A model generated the notes under the pieces. It saw only the letters and a list, made by a program, of their open reading frames with translations, was not told the origin of the DNA and did not search any database. Below, one piece after another: positions 39,857-52,400 of a DNA stretch of 64,000 bases. The stretch spans positions 1,495,688 through 1,559,687 of the forward strand of contig CH003126.1 of assembly GCA_000149265.1 (NCBI GenBank), given 5' to 3'. Position numbers and translations under genes: made by a program. Origin of the DNA: Ciona savignyi (taxonomy: Eukaryota; Chordata; Ascidiacea; Phlebobranchia; Cionidae). Numbering within the stretch: the stretch's first letter is position 1; each line of letters opens with the position of its first letter.

Positions 39857-40914
39857 TTCATAATCAAACTGATCCAAACTACATTATAAAATTAGCGATG
39901 TTTGATAAACTGCGTCTAATTTTCGAAATGTGGTACATTATAAGCGATTCCAAATTTGGTTAGACAAAATATAAACAAATAGCGGAATTCAGAAGCTGCA
40001 ATAAAATATATAAACATATAATAGCATATATAGTTTTTTTTATAACAGTATTGCATATTTGAAAAGACTATTTATCGGAAACGGGTGAGGTCATGAAAAA
40101 ACAACGCTTAAAGTCAAGAACGAGTCAATTATATATACTATATCTTAATTACAGGAGCTGCCCAGAGTTTTAATAAAATAGAAAAAAATATTTTATTTTA
40201 AACTTTGCATGTTAAATGACAATTATGTTGGGAATCTTGGCACGCAAGGCTAACTCATCTTAAATTTCCAGATAGGCACTTATACAGGTATTAGCTTAGC
40301 TGTAGGTTACCTTATCCAAGCCTTGTGTTTAATTATTAAAGGGAGGCTTGGATCGTGCAATTGCGTTTTATTTGCTTATTTAGCTGTATTAATCGTTAAG
40401 AACGTCAAGGCAGGTTGACAAATGTATTTCAAATGCGGTTGCATTAGCTGGGTATTAGCCCTGTGCAAATCGACAGGATTGTCGCAGCCCAGTATTGCAG
40501 TCTCGTGATACTTAAGCACATATTGCGAATGCTGTATGCAATAAACACAACAACATATAAAGAGCCGCAAGTCAACTAGATTGGTGGGAAGATGGCTCGT
40601 ATGTTTCAGCTCGATGGTTTATGGTTTACCGTTTTTAAAGTTTATGTCCCGACCCCAGGTATCGAACTCGTGACGGGGTCATTACTGAGTCCGATTTTTT
40701 TTTAATTAAAACCTGTATAAAATTCGCGTTACTTAACGGTCAAAAATTTAAATTTTATTAAACACAGGTTTTAAAAGCCATTTTAGTATGACTTTTTTGC
40801 TTTTCATGGCTATTTTTTTAGCGGTGAAAATTTCAAAACCCTAATCGCTCGTCACTTTGTCTGTTGTAACGCGTTATTCATTCGGTTGTTTATGCAGGTT
40901 TTTTTGTTTATGCA

Positions 40915-41006
40915 TGTAAACCCAGATGGGCTCGTCACTTGGACCCTGTTTTTGTATATGTTGGTATATGTATCATTCGCGCTAACCATGAGGCCACACG
41001 AGCGTT
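40915..41006 (-). mobile_element. SINE-B copy, 5' part
   Basis: Plus-strand GATGGGCTCGTCACTTGGAC ... CTAACCATGAGGCCACACGA. Confidence 0.7.
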
Positions 41007-41439
41007 CTCTTTTCGGCTGAATCACATAGGAAATAGATTTATTAAACCCTAGCGCCACCACACGACGAACAAATCCCGACACTTTAATTTCCCCAGATAA
41101 TTATCCCGCTGTTTTAACCAACGTTGTAATGAATTTACTTACAAAATAGGGTGATAAGATATGAGGAAAATGGGGCATTTATCACAGGACTAATTATCAG
41201 ATTACCTCATGCCAACCGCTGGGTTACCCAAGCTATTACAGTTTATTGTACGTAATTAAGACCTACGTTCTGTTTCGAGTAAACCCGCTAATTTAATGGG
41301 TTATTGTAATATCCCCTAATTGCCCTTCTCAAAAACAGAACCATTTAAGCAACCGAGAGTTTTGACGCACAACCTTACCACTGCAGGCTAACACTATAAC
41401 CGACTGTGATATGAGACAGATACTAAAAACCAAAACTCG

Positions 41440-41548
41440 TACGGTCGTCTGGCCAGTGGGTAACGCGACCGATACATATACCTACTCCTATACAAAAGCA
41501 ATTAGAGTAACGAGTTTACCATGGGTTCGAAATTTGGCTCGGTAAAAA
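41440..41548 (+). mobile_element. SINE-B copy, intergenic
   Basis: Sense copy with a damaged A box (TCGTCTGGCCAGTGGGTAAC) and an intact GGGTTCGAAATTTGGCTCGG. Confidence 0.75.
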
Positions 41549-44447
41549 GACCATAACCCATACATCTTTGTATGAAACGGCCACAAATAACTGCTCCTAA
41601 AATTAAAAGCCAAAATGCAATGACGAATGTAGGTATATCATAAGGGATGATTGTAGCTGTCCACACATGATGGCATATGCGCTGCCACAAAGAACTTTAT
41701 TGTCAGCTTTAAATTAGAACCACTCTTCTTCTACATTAGTATTGACGCCTTAACCCCACTGTCACTCATCGACGGCGGCAACTTATGACTTCGAGCGGCT
41801 AAAATGACTCAAATTCGGAAATCGAATTCAGATTGTTACTTTCCTCATTTCTCGAGCGGCGAGTTGAGCTGTCTGGTAGTGGTGGCACAGCACGACACAA
41901 TAAACAGAACGCGATAGAGGCGACCTAATGGTAGATTTCGATATGAACAGCGGGTAGCGACGCTTATGGTGAGTAGAAACAGAAGGCATTTTATCATCAA
42001 ACGACACACAAATAGTAATGTTGTGAGGTTGAAACGGTCGCATAAACAGAGCTTTGAATAATGCGTCTTTGTGGCTGAGTGGCCAAGTGAATGGCCGGTG
42101 TTTACAATGGCAATACAAACGACACGACTGGTAAAGGGTCCGGAATCTATAGTTATGTTGTAATCAACAAATAACCGTAAACACCTGTGTATATAGTTTC
42201 CGTGTCGGAAAGTAAACACGAGTTTGGCGGGACGCTGAAGGCTTTTGTGCTGGCGGCCGGCGGAGAAGTTTATTTTTTCGGGAAATCGGACCGCTGGCTG
42301 TTTACTCTACAACCTGTTCGGCCTGCCTAATATCAAGCCTGGCAACAAACAAACCAGAGGTTATGGAAACCTGGGATCAATAGGCGAGGCCGGGCCAGTG
42401 CGGCGCGCCTGGGGCACCAAAGGAGCATTATTTATTTATAAACACAGTTTTATTGTTGGGCATGTGTGTTCCGCACAAACAAACTGCGCTAATGAAATTA
42501 GGAATAAAAGACGTCGGTATGGGCGAGGCGACGAAAGCGTTATATATTTCTAAGCCATTCTCTCACCTGGTGCGGTGTTTGCTTAGCGGTTATTTCGTCG
42601 TTTTCTAAACGACGTGTTTACCGCTGGTTGCGCAATAATACCAGCATCTATCCGTCCTATTCCGGCGTGCCGTTGGAAAAAGCCAAAATTTACAACTTCG
42701 CTGACAAATAATCGGAACATACCCGAGACTACCAGCCATGACGTAATATTTGCACGACGTCAGCCAAAAGGTTTACGATGTATCTCGAGGCAAGGAGGTT
42801 ATGTGTCTGCGTTGTTTCAAATGACAAGTTATAACGCTGTAAAACTGCCAACTGTTCTAGGGAGGGTTTACAGATAGCGGATTTTTTCGTAAATCACTCC
42901 CTGTTGTTAACGTCTTACTTTTAACTGCGTTCTTATTGCGAAACAAAAAAAACTGTCAAACCGCTCAAAGCAGACCGACACCAAACCACACAACTAAACT
43001 TACTATATACTACACTATGGTATTAAAAACTTACCGGAAAATGTAGATGGAATAAGGTGTGGAATTCACGATACTCAAGTAGACAACCTTTCGAAATCAA
43101 GAAATCAAGTCAGGCCGATTAATCGTTTCATAAATAAATGAATTATAAGATATCCTGTAAAACTATTTTTTAAAAAGAGATGCACTTTGTTTACAAACAA
43201 TCTTATACGCAACAAACAGTCGTTTTCGGCTGTCGATTTACAACCTATCCTACTGGGTACAGTAAACACTGTCGAGCACCAGTTAACATATGGCCTTTGG
43301 TACGAGTCATCCACAAGTCACCTTCGGCCGTTTCTTGGCCCAAGCTTCTGACAAATAGTCATAAAACAAACAGCAAGGTGCCGTAATATCGTTTGTTTGT
43401 GCGCGCCAAGAAAAAGCGCGCGCTCCCTGCGCACAACAAACACGCTACGTGCCAAGGCACAAGATGTCTGGAATTCACAGCGCCTCTCCTTCGAGCGCTT
43501 CCACGAATTTACAACTTTTTAGACGAAACTTATGTCAGTGACGTTTTATATCTGTGGTGGTTTTGTCTTCTTGTTTATTGACGGTTTCGTTTCGTTTGAA
43601 TCGTTTTGAGTGTTCAATGCTTTGCACTGCCTACTGTGAATTTCCATCCGTTCAAGTTGGTTAGGTGAAGGGTTGACAAACAAACAAAACTTGAAGGGTC
43701 ATCGTCTGCTCTCAGCAGCATGTTACCGCTGATAGCTTCCCTGGGCAATATTTTACGTATACAAGTAGAATAGGCAGCAGACGGCTCTCGATGCGTTTCG
43801 GGTCAAGTACCCTTTATAACTTCGACTCGCGAATTGAAACAAGCGCCGATGCTTGAATTGGGAGCCGAGATGTCAAAACAATGCGTTTCGTCATCGCCCC
43901 TTTCCGGTGACGGATTAAGAGCTCAAAGCGGCTTCGCTACCTGCGAAGACAGGCAGCGGCGACTTAGGCAAATGGGCCGTGCAGACGAGCAGCTATCCCA
44001 CTATATTACACCCAAACTCGATACGTTATGAAGCACATATGGTGTCAAAATACAGCGGACGGCACTTAAAACCTCTCAAAGTGCGAGCATGGCAATAAAA
44101 CAGACTGACAACCACTCAACATAGACAAACACGTAAATAGCAACAATACGAGGAATGAGAAACTATGGCAATACAGACACGAAAGCGACAAAGGCCGTTC
44201 TGCTCAACTTCAGTTGTCAACACGCAAATGCAACATGCACTATTATCACAACAAGAGCGAGATAAGGCACTCAAAATACAGCGAGACTTAAGCATGTGTT
44301 TTTGAACAAATTCAAAATGGACATTTCACAATTCCAATACAAATACTTTCACAATTTTAACACTTGTCTAAAACCCGGTGTGGAAAGACGGCATTGAGCA
44401 GATTTATCAAGCTTTGTTATTTACTGATTTGAGTACAGAACGCCAGG

Positions 44448-44738
44448 TCAAGTTAAAATGCCTCCTGTATCCTTAATATAGGCCTGCATTTGGTTATCGA
44501 TAAATACTGTACAAAATAACTTTGCTAGCACTGGGTTGTCATTCAACAATGTATCTATTGGTTTGCGCACAACGCTTGGTAAACAATAATCGGCTTGGAC
44601 GACTTGCGAGAAGGCTAAAGATGATTGGAGACCATTCGAGGTTTCATTACCAGCAGCACAATGCGCAGTAAACATAGCAAACAAACAAGCAGAAACCCAT
44701 GTATGCGATAGAAGCTGCCACACACGACGAAGCTCTTC
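44448..44738 (-). CDS. Weak ORF with signal-peptide-like start, unassigned
   Basis: An open frame of about 97 codons runs from a TAG (44741-44739) to a TGA. It contains a hydrophobic stretch (WVSACLFAMFTAHCAAG) and then a polar part with LPSVVRKPIDTLLNDNP. There is no in-frame ATG before codon MFTAHC, so it would need an upstream exon or a shorter start. I recognise no family. It sits between SPT4 and FoxP on the same strand. It may be chance. Confidence 0.2.
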   Translation of the reverse strand, partial: EELRRVWQLLSHTWVSACLFAMFTAHCAAGNETSNGLQSSLAFSQVVQADYCLPSVVRKPIDTLLNDNPVLAKLFCTVFIDNQMQAYIKDTGGILT

Positions 44739-44795
44739 CTAACTTCTATAACCACTACATACCTGAAGATTGCTGCTTATGAATATTATTTTGCT

Positions 44796-45029
44796 AACCG
44801 AGCTAAGTTTCGAACCCATACAGGGTTCGTCACTAGGACCGCTTTTTTATATAATTCGGTATATGTATCGGTCGCGGTAACCATTCGCCGACACGAACTT
44901 ACTATGAATAATTTGTTTACCGAGCCAAGTTTCGATCCCATGATTGGCTCGTCACTAGGACCGTTTTTTTCGTATAAGAGTCGGTATATGTATCGGTCGC
45001 GTTAACCATTTGGCCGCACGACCGTACAA
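44796..45029 (-). mobile_element. Two SINE-B copies in tandem
   Basis: Copies at 44796-44897 and 44919-45029 in the same antisense orientation, about 20 bp apart; both show GGTCGCG(G/T)TAACCATT on the plus strand. Confidence 0.8.
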
Positions 45030-46768
45030 CTATGAATAATATTTCCATTACATGTCTGACATGTGAACAGATGACGCTACTTAGCATTGAAACTGCCCAG
45101 TGGTCCAGAGACACGCTCAGTTCGTGTGAGGTCGGGTCGAGTGAGGTGGGTACGTCACGATACAGGTGAAATGCATTATACATTTGATTGGAGGCCTAAA
45201 TCGAACATGTCGTATTAATCTGTTTCGTATTACATTAAATTATGATCAAGTATAGCAGCAGATATGAATACAAATTGTGTTTCTAAGGTCATGAGTGTCA
45301 CCTATATGTTTAAGTTTAATTAAACACTAAAGTAAGGTAGAGTTTTTTTATTACATTTAAATTTGAGTAAGGGCAACGTAGCATTTTTTTGATTTTTGGA
45401 TGATCTAATTAAGTGAAACAAAATATATCGGTCAAAAGTCAATATAACACTTTATTTTATAATCGTTTTTTTTTCACCAAATAAAGTTTATGGTCGTGAA
45501 TATGGAATACACCACTCTGAACTTCTCAATATAAAAAGTGGTATATTGGCGTTATACTTTTTGTTGTTGTATAAAAGCACATAATGAACAATGTTTATTT
45601 TGTTATATTTATGTTGAAAGATCGTGCCGTAAGTCGTAAACCAGGTGGTCCGGCCGTATGTATACAATATTGGCCTAATTGCGATGGGCCTCAATAAAAC
45701 GACCCTTTTCTTTGTAGTTGCGTCGTCACAAGAATGCTATTTTCGTTTACCAATATCTGCAAACCAGCCCGCAATCTATGTGTACAGGAAACTGGCGGGG
45801 TATAAAGCACGCACCGGCTCTTGTCTAAGGCTTTTATAGGCCTATTATGCCCGGGAAGATTTATTAAATTCTCTCCGCGCAGCTTAACCAAGGACCAGCG
45901 ATCCGACGAAAGAACCCCACCCTGGAAAACAAAAACAGAGTAAACAAAACCAAACACGATGGCCCGAGCAGCGGAAGGTACACACGGGAGAGTAAACACC
46001 GCACAACAAAAGCCAGTTGAAAGACGGCGATATATGCGGCGAAGCAGTACAATAGCACTTTTTAATAAAATGCAAGATCGTTTTCTGCCGATGCGTGGCA
46101 TATTCGTCGGGTTTAACTGCCGGACGATTTGAAAGGGGAGTTGTTTGCTTTTGCAGACAAAAACTTTCCTTGTTTAGTTTAAGACGCATTTAAAAGTCCA
46201 TTATGTAGAAGTGGGGGGCTAACATTTTGCTGTACAAATGTTAATTGAAAATCCAGTGGGATTCCTTCCAGCCCACATTTTTAATCGTAAATTTTAATAA
46301 TATTTTTAAAAAAGGTTAGACCTGTCGTAAAAGTATTAACGCATAGGAGTTGTTTAGAGTAAAATCTTAAATGCTACGTTCCATAAAAATCCAATAACCA
46401 CATTCCAACTTTACAGTAACCTTTGGTAAGTTCGTAAAAAAGGGAATACTCGTATTTGGAATGTTGTAGTAACGCTGTCAACGGAAGACTTTTACCCTCA
46501 ATGGGAAGCGCCCCCCGAAAACAACCAGCCAATACTAGTAATAAGAATAAGCTGCATATATGAGGAACCGGTACCTTCTTTTATATTTGCCATTAAGCTT
46601 AACCGTATGACCTCTGAGCGAGCTATTTTCAACGGCCGACTTTTTCTGGCTTTAAACCGTTGACTTAGAGTGCGTATCAGGTTTGTGTCTAAAGTTGGGT
46701 CATAAGTCTTTTATTATATATAAATAGGTTGCGACCCAAGGCCACAGTAACAATGTACTGGGTTTGTA

Positions 46769-46881
46769 CTGTCGTGTGGCCGAATGGTTAACGTGACCGA
46801 TACATATACAGAATTAAATATAAAAAACGGACTTTGTGAAGAGAACAATACGGTTTTAAACCTTGGCCTGGTAAAAACAAA
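46769..46881 (+). mobile_element. SINE-B copy, intergenic
   Basis: TCGTGTGGCCGAATGGTTAA with an intact A box; the B-box end is decayed (GGTTTTAAACCTTGGCCTGG). Confidence 0.75.
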
Positions 46882-47481
46882 AAAAATGTACTGGGTTTTA
46901 AAACTACACCTGGGTTGTCACTCTATCTCGGAATTATATGGCCACATGGTCCTGATTATTAAGTTATCTGTACAAAGATATTCTTTATAACACGACTAAT
47001 CGTCAGATTACATTGTACATGCGGTCCGGTTTTCAGAGTAATTTGCAGTGAGTTGTATATCTTAAGCTAATTAACGTATTTTAAGAACACAACAGATTAT
47101 AAACCGGCTGGTTTTTGATCTCAGTTATTTTAAAGAATAATGGTGGCCAACCACAAGTATGTTGATATCTCAGTTAAGATAATGTGCCCGAATTGGCTTA
47201 TAAAACGAAAATCAGTATATAAAACAACACAATCCCACTAACTAGTTGAATTCCCACGCATCATTTTTGCTACTTTTTACTCACTAGCGCCATCTGACAA
47301 ACTCATATTTTTAGCTACGACTTGAGTATTTTGATGGCAATATACAACTTATTTCGATGATAATAAACAACTTCGATGATAATAAACAAAAATCTTCATT
47401 AAAATTTAAATTAGCCTTTTCGATAAATTCTACATGAGTTCAAACACAAATAAACTCGAATCACTCGCACAATTAGTTTTT

Positions 47482-47576
47482 ACGGTCGTGTGGGCGACCG
47501 ATACATATATAAACTATATAAAAACGGTCTTATAGTAACGATCTCATCATGGGTTCGATTTTAAGATCGGTAAAAA
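47482..47576 (+). mobile_element. SINE-B copy with A-box deletion
   Basis: GGTCGTGTGGGCGACCGATA joins directly, removing the GAATGGTTAA part; the B-box end GGGTTCGATTTTAAGATCGG remains. Confidence 0.7.
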
Positions 47577-47747
47577 TAAAAGGATGCTTAAATGTGTATT
47601 CTGAAGACAAAAATTTTGAGGACAAAATACTAGAACTAGAATAGTATATGACAATTTTCGTTGTGTCGCCACCGATCAGTTGTTGGCGCTGCTACTTTGT
47701 GTTTATTTCGTTAACCACCTTGGTAGGCGAGAAAGAACGTTTTATGA

Positions 47748-47945
47748 TAGTTACAGTTTAATTTAGTTTATTTTCTATTTTCACTAAGAAAACACAAAAC
47801 AGGATATTTGATAGAAATGTGGAAACAGGAATAAAAGGCAAAGCGAAAGTCGTTATAACGACTTATAAGTGTTCTATAGCACACGTCTAAAATCCAGTAA
47901 ATGACTAACTTTCGGTATATTTGGGCGTGACGCCAAACCCACAAT
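47748..47945 (+). repeat. Repeat family C, copy 1
   Basis: Shares TTTAGTTTATTTT, GAAAACAC, GGCAAAnCGA-AGTCGT and TCGGTAT-ATTTG-CGTG with the copy at 56903-57075. Not recognised as a named family; AT-rich, no ORF. Confidence 0.65.
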
Positions 47946-48616
47946 TACCTCGTGCACACAGTCGCGTAGTCCAATTATTAGTTTCAAACCCACCATCTTT
48001 TACTCTATGTCGCGTTATCAATTTTGTTCGGAAACAATTTAACGACGAGTTGCCCCCACCCGCTGAATCGATGGATTAAGTTAAATATACAACACTCCAC
48101 ACTAGCTTCCCCTTTTGTCGACGCAATGTAATCCGACAATTGTCCGTGTTATGACGACTGTCGTTGTGCTAGATAGTTGATGACCCGAGCCTACTGTTAC
48201 AAGTGTTGCGAGAAGGTGGCCAAAGTCACGTACAACAATATTGGCTTAAAGCATCTCGCAAATTAATATTTCTATTTGCGTTTTATTTTTAAATAAACAT
48301 ATTAGGCTATATTTCAGGACATGACAATACGAACTCTTTGTAGCTTTTTCCATTCTTCCAGCAATTTAACGGAAAAGATAAACACGATTACTATGTGGAA
48401 GTGAAAACCGGGTTAAGCGTTAAAATAGGGAAACCGTCTGACCATCGCGTAGCTACAGTCGGGTACAGTAGCGATTACAGTGTGTTTAAAATATTTTAAA
48501 GTATATTTCACTAGGAAAAAGCCTACCAGCTGGACTAAAAATCATTCTCGTCTCAAAAGTGGACGATGTACCTCAACGATTGCGTAAGCAAGTACAATAC
48601 TCACACCTGTTAACCA

Positions 48617-48718
48617 ACCAGTTAGTCTGGCGGTTTAGTGCGACGCCTTTCAACCGAAAGGTTGCGGATTCGAAACCAGTCGGTTGTGTTCGTGTGCAAG
48701 GCACTTAACGGACACTGC
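48617..48718 (+). mobile_element. SINE-A head fragment
   Basis: Sense head: GCGACGCCTTTCAACCGAAA, GGTTGCGGATTCGAAACCAG, then GCAAGGCACTTAACGG. Confidence 0.8.
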
Positions 48719-48881
48719 ATTTATTTATTTTCTTGTGTCCTCTTCTATCCCAGTACATTATGGATAATTTCTTAATATGTCTGGCCGTAATAGCTAGCCG
48801 AGCAAGTGCATCATCTTTTAGCCGAAGGATGAAGCACTCAAAATTAGTCGGTTGTGTCATTTGACAAAAGGCCCGTAGCCG

Positions 48882-49112
48882 ACACACGGGAAAATGGTCA
48901 CATCACCTCGCGCCCACCGTCGAGTACCGGAGCTATTGAAGTGTGTTGTGTATGATAGACAAGTTCCTTCAATTTGGTATAACCGATTAATCCGCTGGGT
49001 TCAAGCAATGCCTTGCCCAAGGACACAACCGACTAGCTAGCGACCAGTTTCGCACCTGCAACCTTTCAATTAAAAGGCGACGCACTTAACCTCCAGACTA
49101 ACGGGCCGGGAA
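48882..49112 (-). mobile_element. SINE-A copy, tail truncated
   Basis: Antisense copy from ACACGGGnAAnnGTC through GGACACAACCGACTAGCTAG to ACGGGCCGG. It lies just 3' of the SPT4 poly(A) signal. Confidence 0.88.
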
Positions 49113-49185
49113 AGGCGTCGCACTTATCAACTAAGCTAAATTTGGAAATATATTTAAAAACTTTAAATTAGCAGATCCAGATCCA

Positions 49186-49191
49186 TTTATT
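49186..49191 (-). terminator. Candidate poly(A) signal of SPT4
   Basis: AATAAA on the minus strand, 225 nt after the SPT4 stop codon. It is the first perfect hexamer I see downstream. Confidence 0.5.
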
Positions 49192-49415
49192 GTCAATGCT
49201 GCAGCAATAACTGCGGTAAAATAATTAAATCAATAGCTTTACTGTATCCACTGCAACACAGCTTCTAAGCGAAAAATTCACTAAAAATGGGGGAATAGAA
49301 TGCTCTTCTATACAAAGTCACGTTATTTCTGGTTTGTATCTGATGTCAGTGTCGTGGTATCTACGACGTTGAGATCGCCATCAATGCTTAATATTAATAG
49401 TGATCAGAACTAGCT

Positions 49416-52400
49416 TTAATCCGTGGCTTTCTGACTTGTGTCTCTGGACCGATACGCCACGCCACTTGCTTTCAAATCTCTTATTATGCTCGAGGGAAGT
49501 CGTCCTGTTACACTGATCGCGTAACAACCCGGTTTGAACTTTTCTGCAATAATACGTTACATGGTGGTAAATATACATTGATTTCGACCGGTTAGTCTGG
49601 TGGATTAGTGCGACGCCTTTCAACCGAAAGGTTGCAGGTTCGAAACTGGTCGCTAGCTTATCGGTTGTGTCTTTGGGCAAGGCACTTAACGAAAATTGCC
49701 AAATTAAAGGAATCTGTGAATCATACACAACACACTGCAATAGCTCTGGTAATCTGACGGTGGGCGAGGTAATCTGACGACTGCCCGTGTGTGTGTGTGT
49801 TAACCCCCTTGGTTTTCCCATAAACATTAATATCACGGGGATAAACATTAATATCCCATCCTATCCTATATTTGGAATATGATTCAGAAAGCATCTGTAG
49901 TTGTTTTTTACACATTATATAGAGCTATCAATAGAAAGATTTCTTGCGGAAAGTTTTTAACAGGCATTGTTTGGATCTTTTGTATATTACTTTAATCAAA
50001 GAAAATAAATTTCATAATATGAGAATAGGTCTTTTGCGAAGAATATAAAAAGAAATACTAAAATATGTAGTGATCACAAATTTGAGAATTAATAAAAATA
50101 GCAATTTTTATTTAGAATTAAAACCATTTTGCAAAATAATTTATATGTTATCAGTGTTATGCTGAATTGCTTGGTTGGTATAAACCAGGGGTTCTTAACC
50201 AGGGGAAAATTTACCCCTTGGGGGTAAATTTTACGGATTGAAGGGGTAAATTTACTAAATTATAAGCTAAAGCAAACTTCAATTTTGCATTCTTGTGTGT
50301 TTACTGTAGTTTTATATAACTAAAAAAACGACTTTGATATGTGTCCTGGTAAAAAAACGAAAATATTTGCTTTACTTTTCTTGACAAAGGGCCACCAATT
50401 AGATGAGGGTAAATTATACTTTTTTCATTCGGAAAGGGGTAAACAAGAAAAAAAAAATGTTAAGAACCCCTGGTATAAACGCTTCACAAAACCAGGACTT
50501 GCTATTTAGTCGTGTTCTTGGGCAAGTAATAAATAGTACTGATACCATATATATAAAAATCCTATTAAAGATAGAAAGGTACCGGTACGTACTTATTCGC
50601 TGCCACTTTGCAACCCAACTTTCATCAGGTGCCATCATCGAAATAAGTCTAAAAGAAAAAAGGCATTTTCTGACACATTTCTCTTTTATTGGTTTTAATT
50701 TATTTTTTGTCTTGCCAAAACATGGGAAAGACACTTAATAGAGATTATATAGGATAGGATATATTCATGTTTATCCCCGTGAATGGGAAAACCAATGGGG
50801 TTAACACACGGGCAATCGTCAGATCACCTCACGCCCACCGTCGGGTTACCGGAGCTATTGCAGTATTTTGTATATGACACACTAGTTCCTTCAATTTAGT
50901 ACAACCCATTTATCCGCTGGGTTCAGGCAATGACCGTAAAGTACTTTTCCCAAGCACACAACCGACTATCTAGCGACCAGTTTCGAGCCTGCAACCTTTC
51001 GGTTGAAAGGCGTCGCACTAAACCACCAAACTAAAGTCGGTTGTGTCCTTGGGCAAGACACTTTACGGACATTGCCTGAACCCAGCGGATTAATGGGTTC
51101 TACCAAATTAAAGGAACGTGTATATCATATACAACACACTGCAATAGCTCTGGTAACCCGACGGTGGGCGCAAGGTGATTTGAGCGATCTGCCTGTGTTT
51201 TAAACCCACTTGGATTTTACCATTCAAGGGGATAAACATGAATATCCTATACTATCCTAATCTTCGCAATTAAGCTATTTTTAAATTAAGGCACTAAAAT
51301 CTATGAAAAGCCTATCTCATGTACCCGTCAAAGGAGGAACTGGTGCAGTCATACACCATGTCACGGTTCCCTCTCATGTGAAGATATTCATCACAGTTCT
51401 CGCAACCGTCGTACTCAAATTGGTCCAAAGTCTGCAATCAACATAGGAATTAAGGATTACTGATATACCTACTTGTATCACAGAAACAAGTAAAATTGAT
51501 AATCATAATTTGGGGAATAAAAAAGGTGATTTTTGGTTATTTAAACCTGAATCATTACCAGTAGGTTAAATAAATCGAATGCAATTTCTTTATGATGTAC
51601 AATACATTGTAGTATTTGAAACTCTGGTTATGCGATAGTGGACTGTGAACACATGGTATGCTATTATATATTTTACCATTTATTTCATATTTAACAGTAA
51701 AAAAATTTGAAGAGTTATGTAAATTATACCAACATATTTATTTTTCCCGTTTAAGTTTAAAAAAGGGAAACAAAGCTTGAGTAATCTTGATGCACTTTGT
51801 TTTTATTCCACAAAAACTAGTAAAACAGAAATGTGTGATAACCCCCTTGGTTTTCCCATTCACGGAAAAAACAAAAATATACTGTCCCTCCTATCCTATC
51901 CTAATGGACATTAATCAACGATCTTAATAAAGTTTGTAAACGTTTGAAAGGATGCCTCTAATTACTACAGTATTGCTTGGATCGCTATGAAAATTAATTC
52001 TAACCCTGTCCCAAACACTAATCTCATCCCAACACTTACTTTAATCCCAACCCTAACATTCATATCAAAACGTTTTAGTGATAAGTTTCCTATTTCTAGT
52101 TTTCTTTGAGACTTTTGTAATTGCGAAGTAGTAAGCAAGTGCTCCAAGCAAATCTGGAATAATTAGAGATACCGGTTTGAAACCATCCACTTGCTTTGCT
52201 TAGAATGTGGGTCAATTTTCGGTGATATTTATATTTTGCGAAATATCATTTTAATAGTGTTCCTATAGTTAACTTGAATTAACCATTATTTAATATGATG
52301 ACTGAAATGGAAATTACCAACAGCATCCCCGTATGGAAAGTACGTCAATTTTCGCCGAGATCTCGAGTGGGCACGCACCAAATATTTAAGTGTGCAGCAG

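Larger units (their letters stand above)
35262..49185. other. Intergenic region upstream of FoxP and downstream of SPT4
   Basis: About 14 kb. It should contain the FoxP promoter and any 5' UTR exon; neither can be fixed from sequence alone. It holds at least seven SINE-B loci, one repeat family C copy and SINE-A fragments at 48.6-49.1 kb. CpG-rich blocks lie at about 36.2-37.0 and 42.2-42.9 kb. Confidence 0.6.

Noticed and set aside
50414-50734. Single-exon minus-strand ORF of 106 codons
   Set aside because: It spans the hAT MITE end, SPT4 exon 3 and intron. Only 50648-50593 is coding, with conserved SPT4 residues and splice sites.
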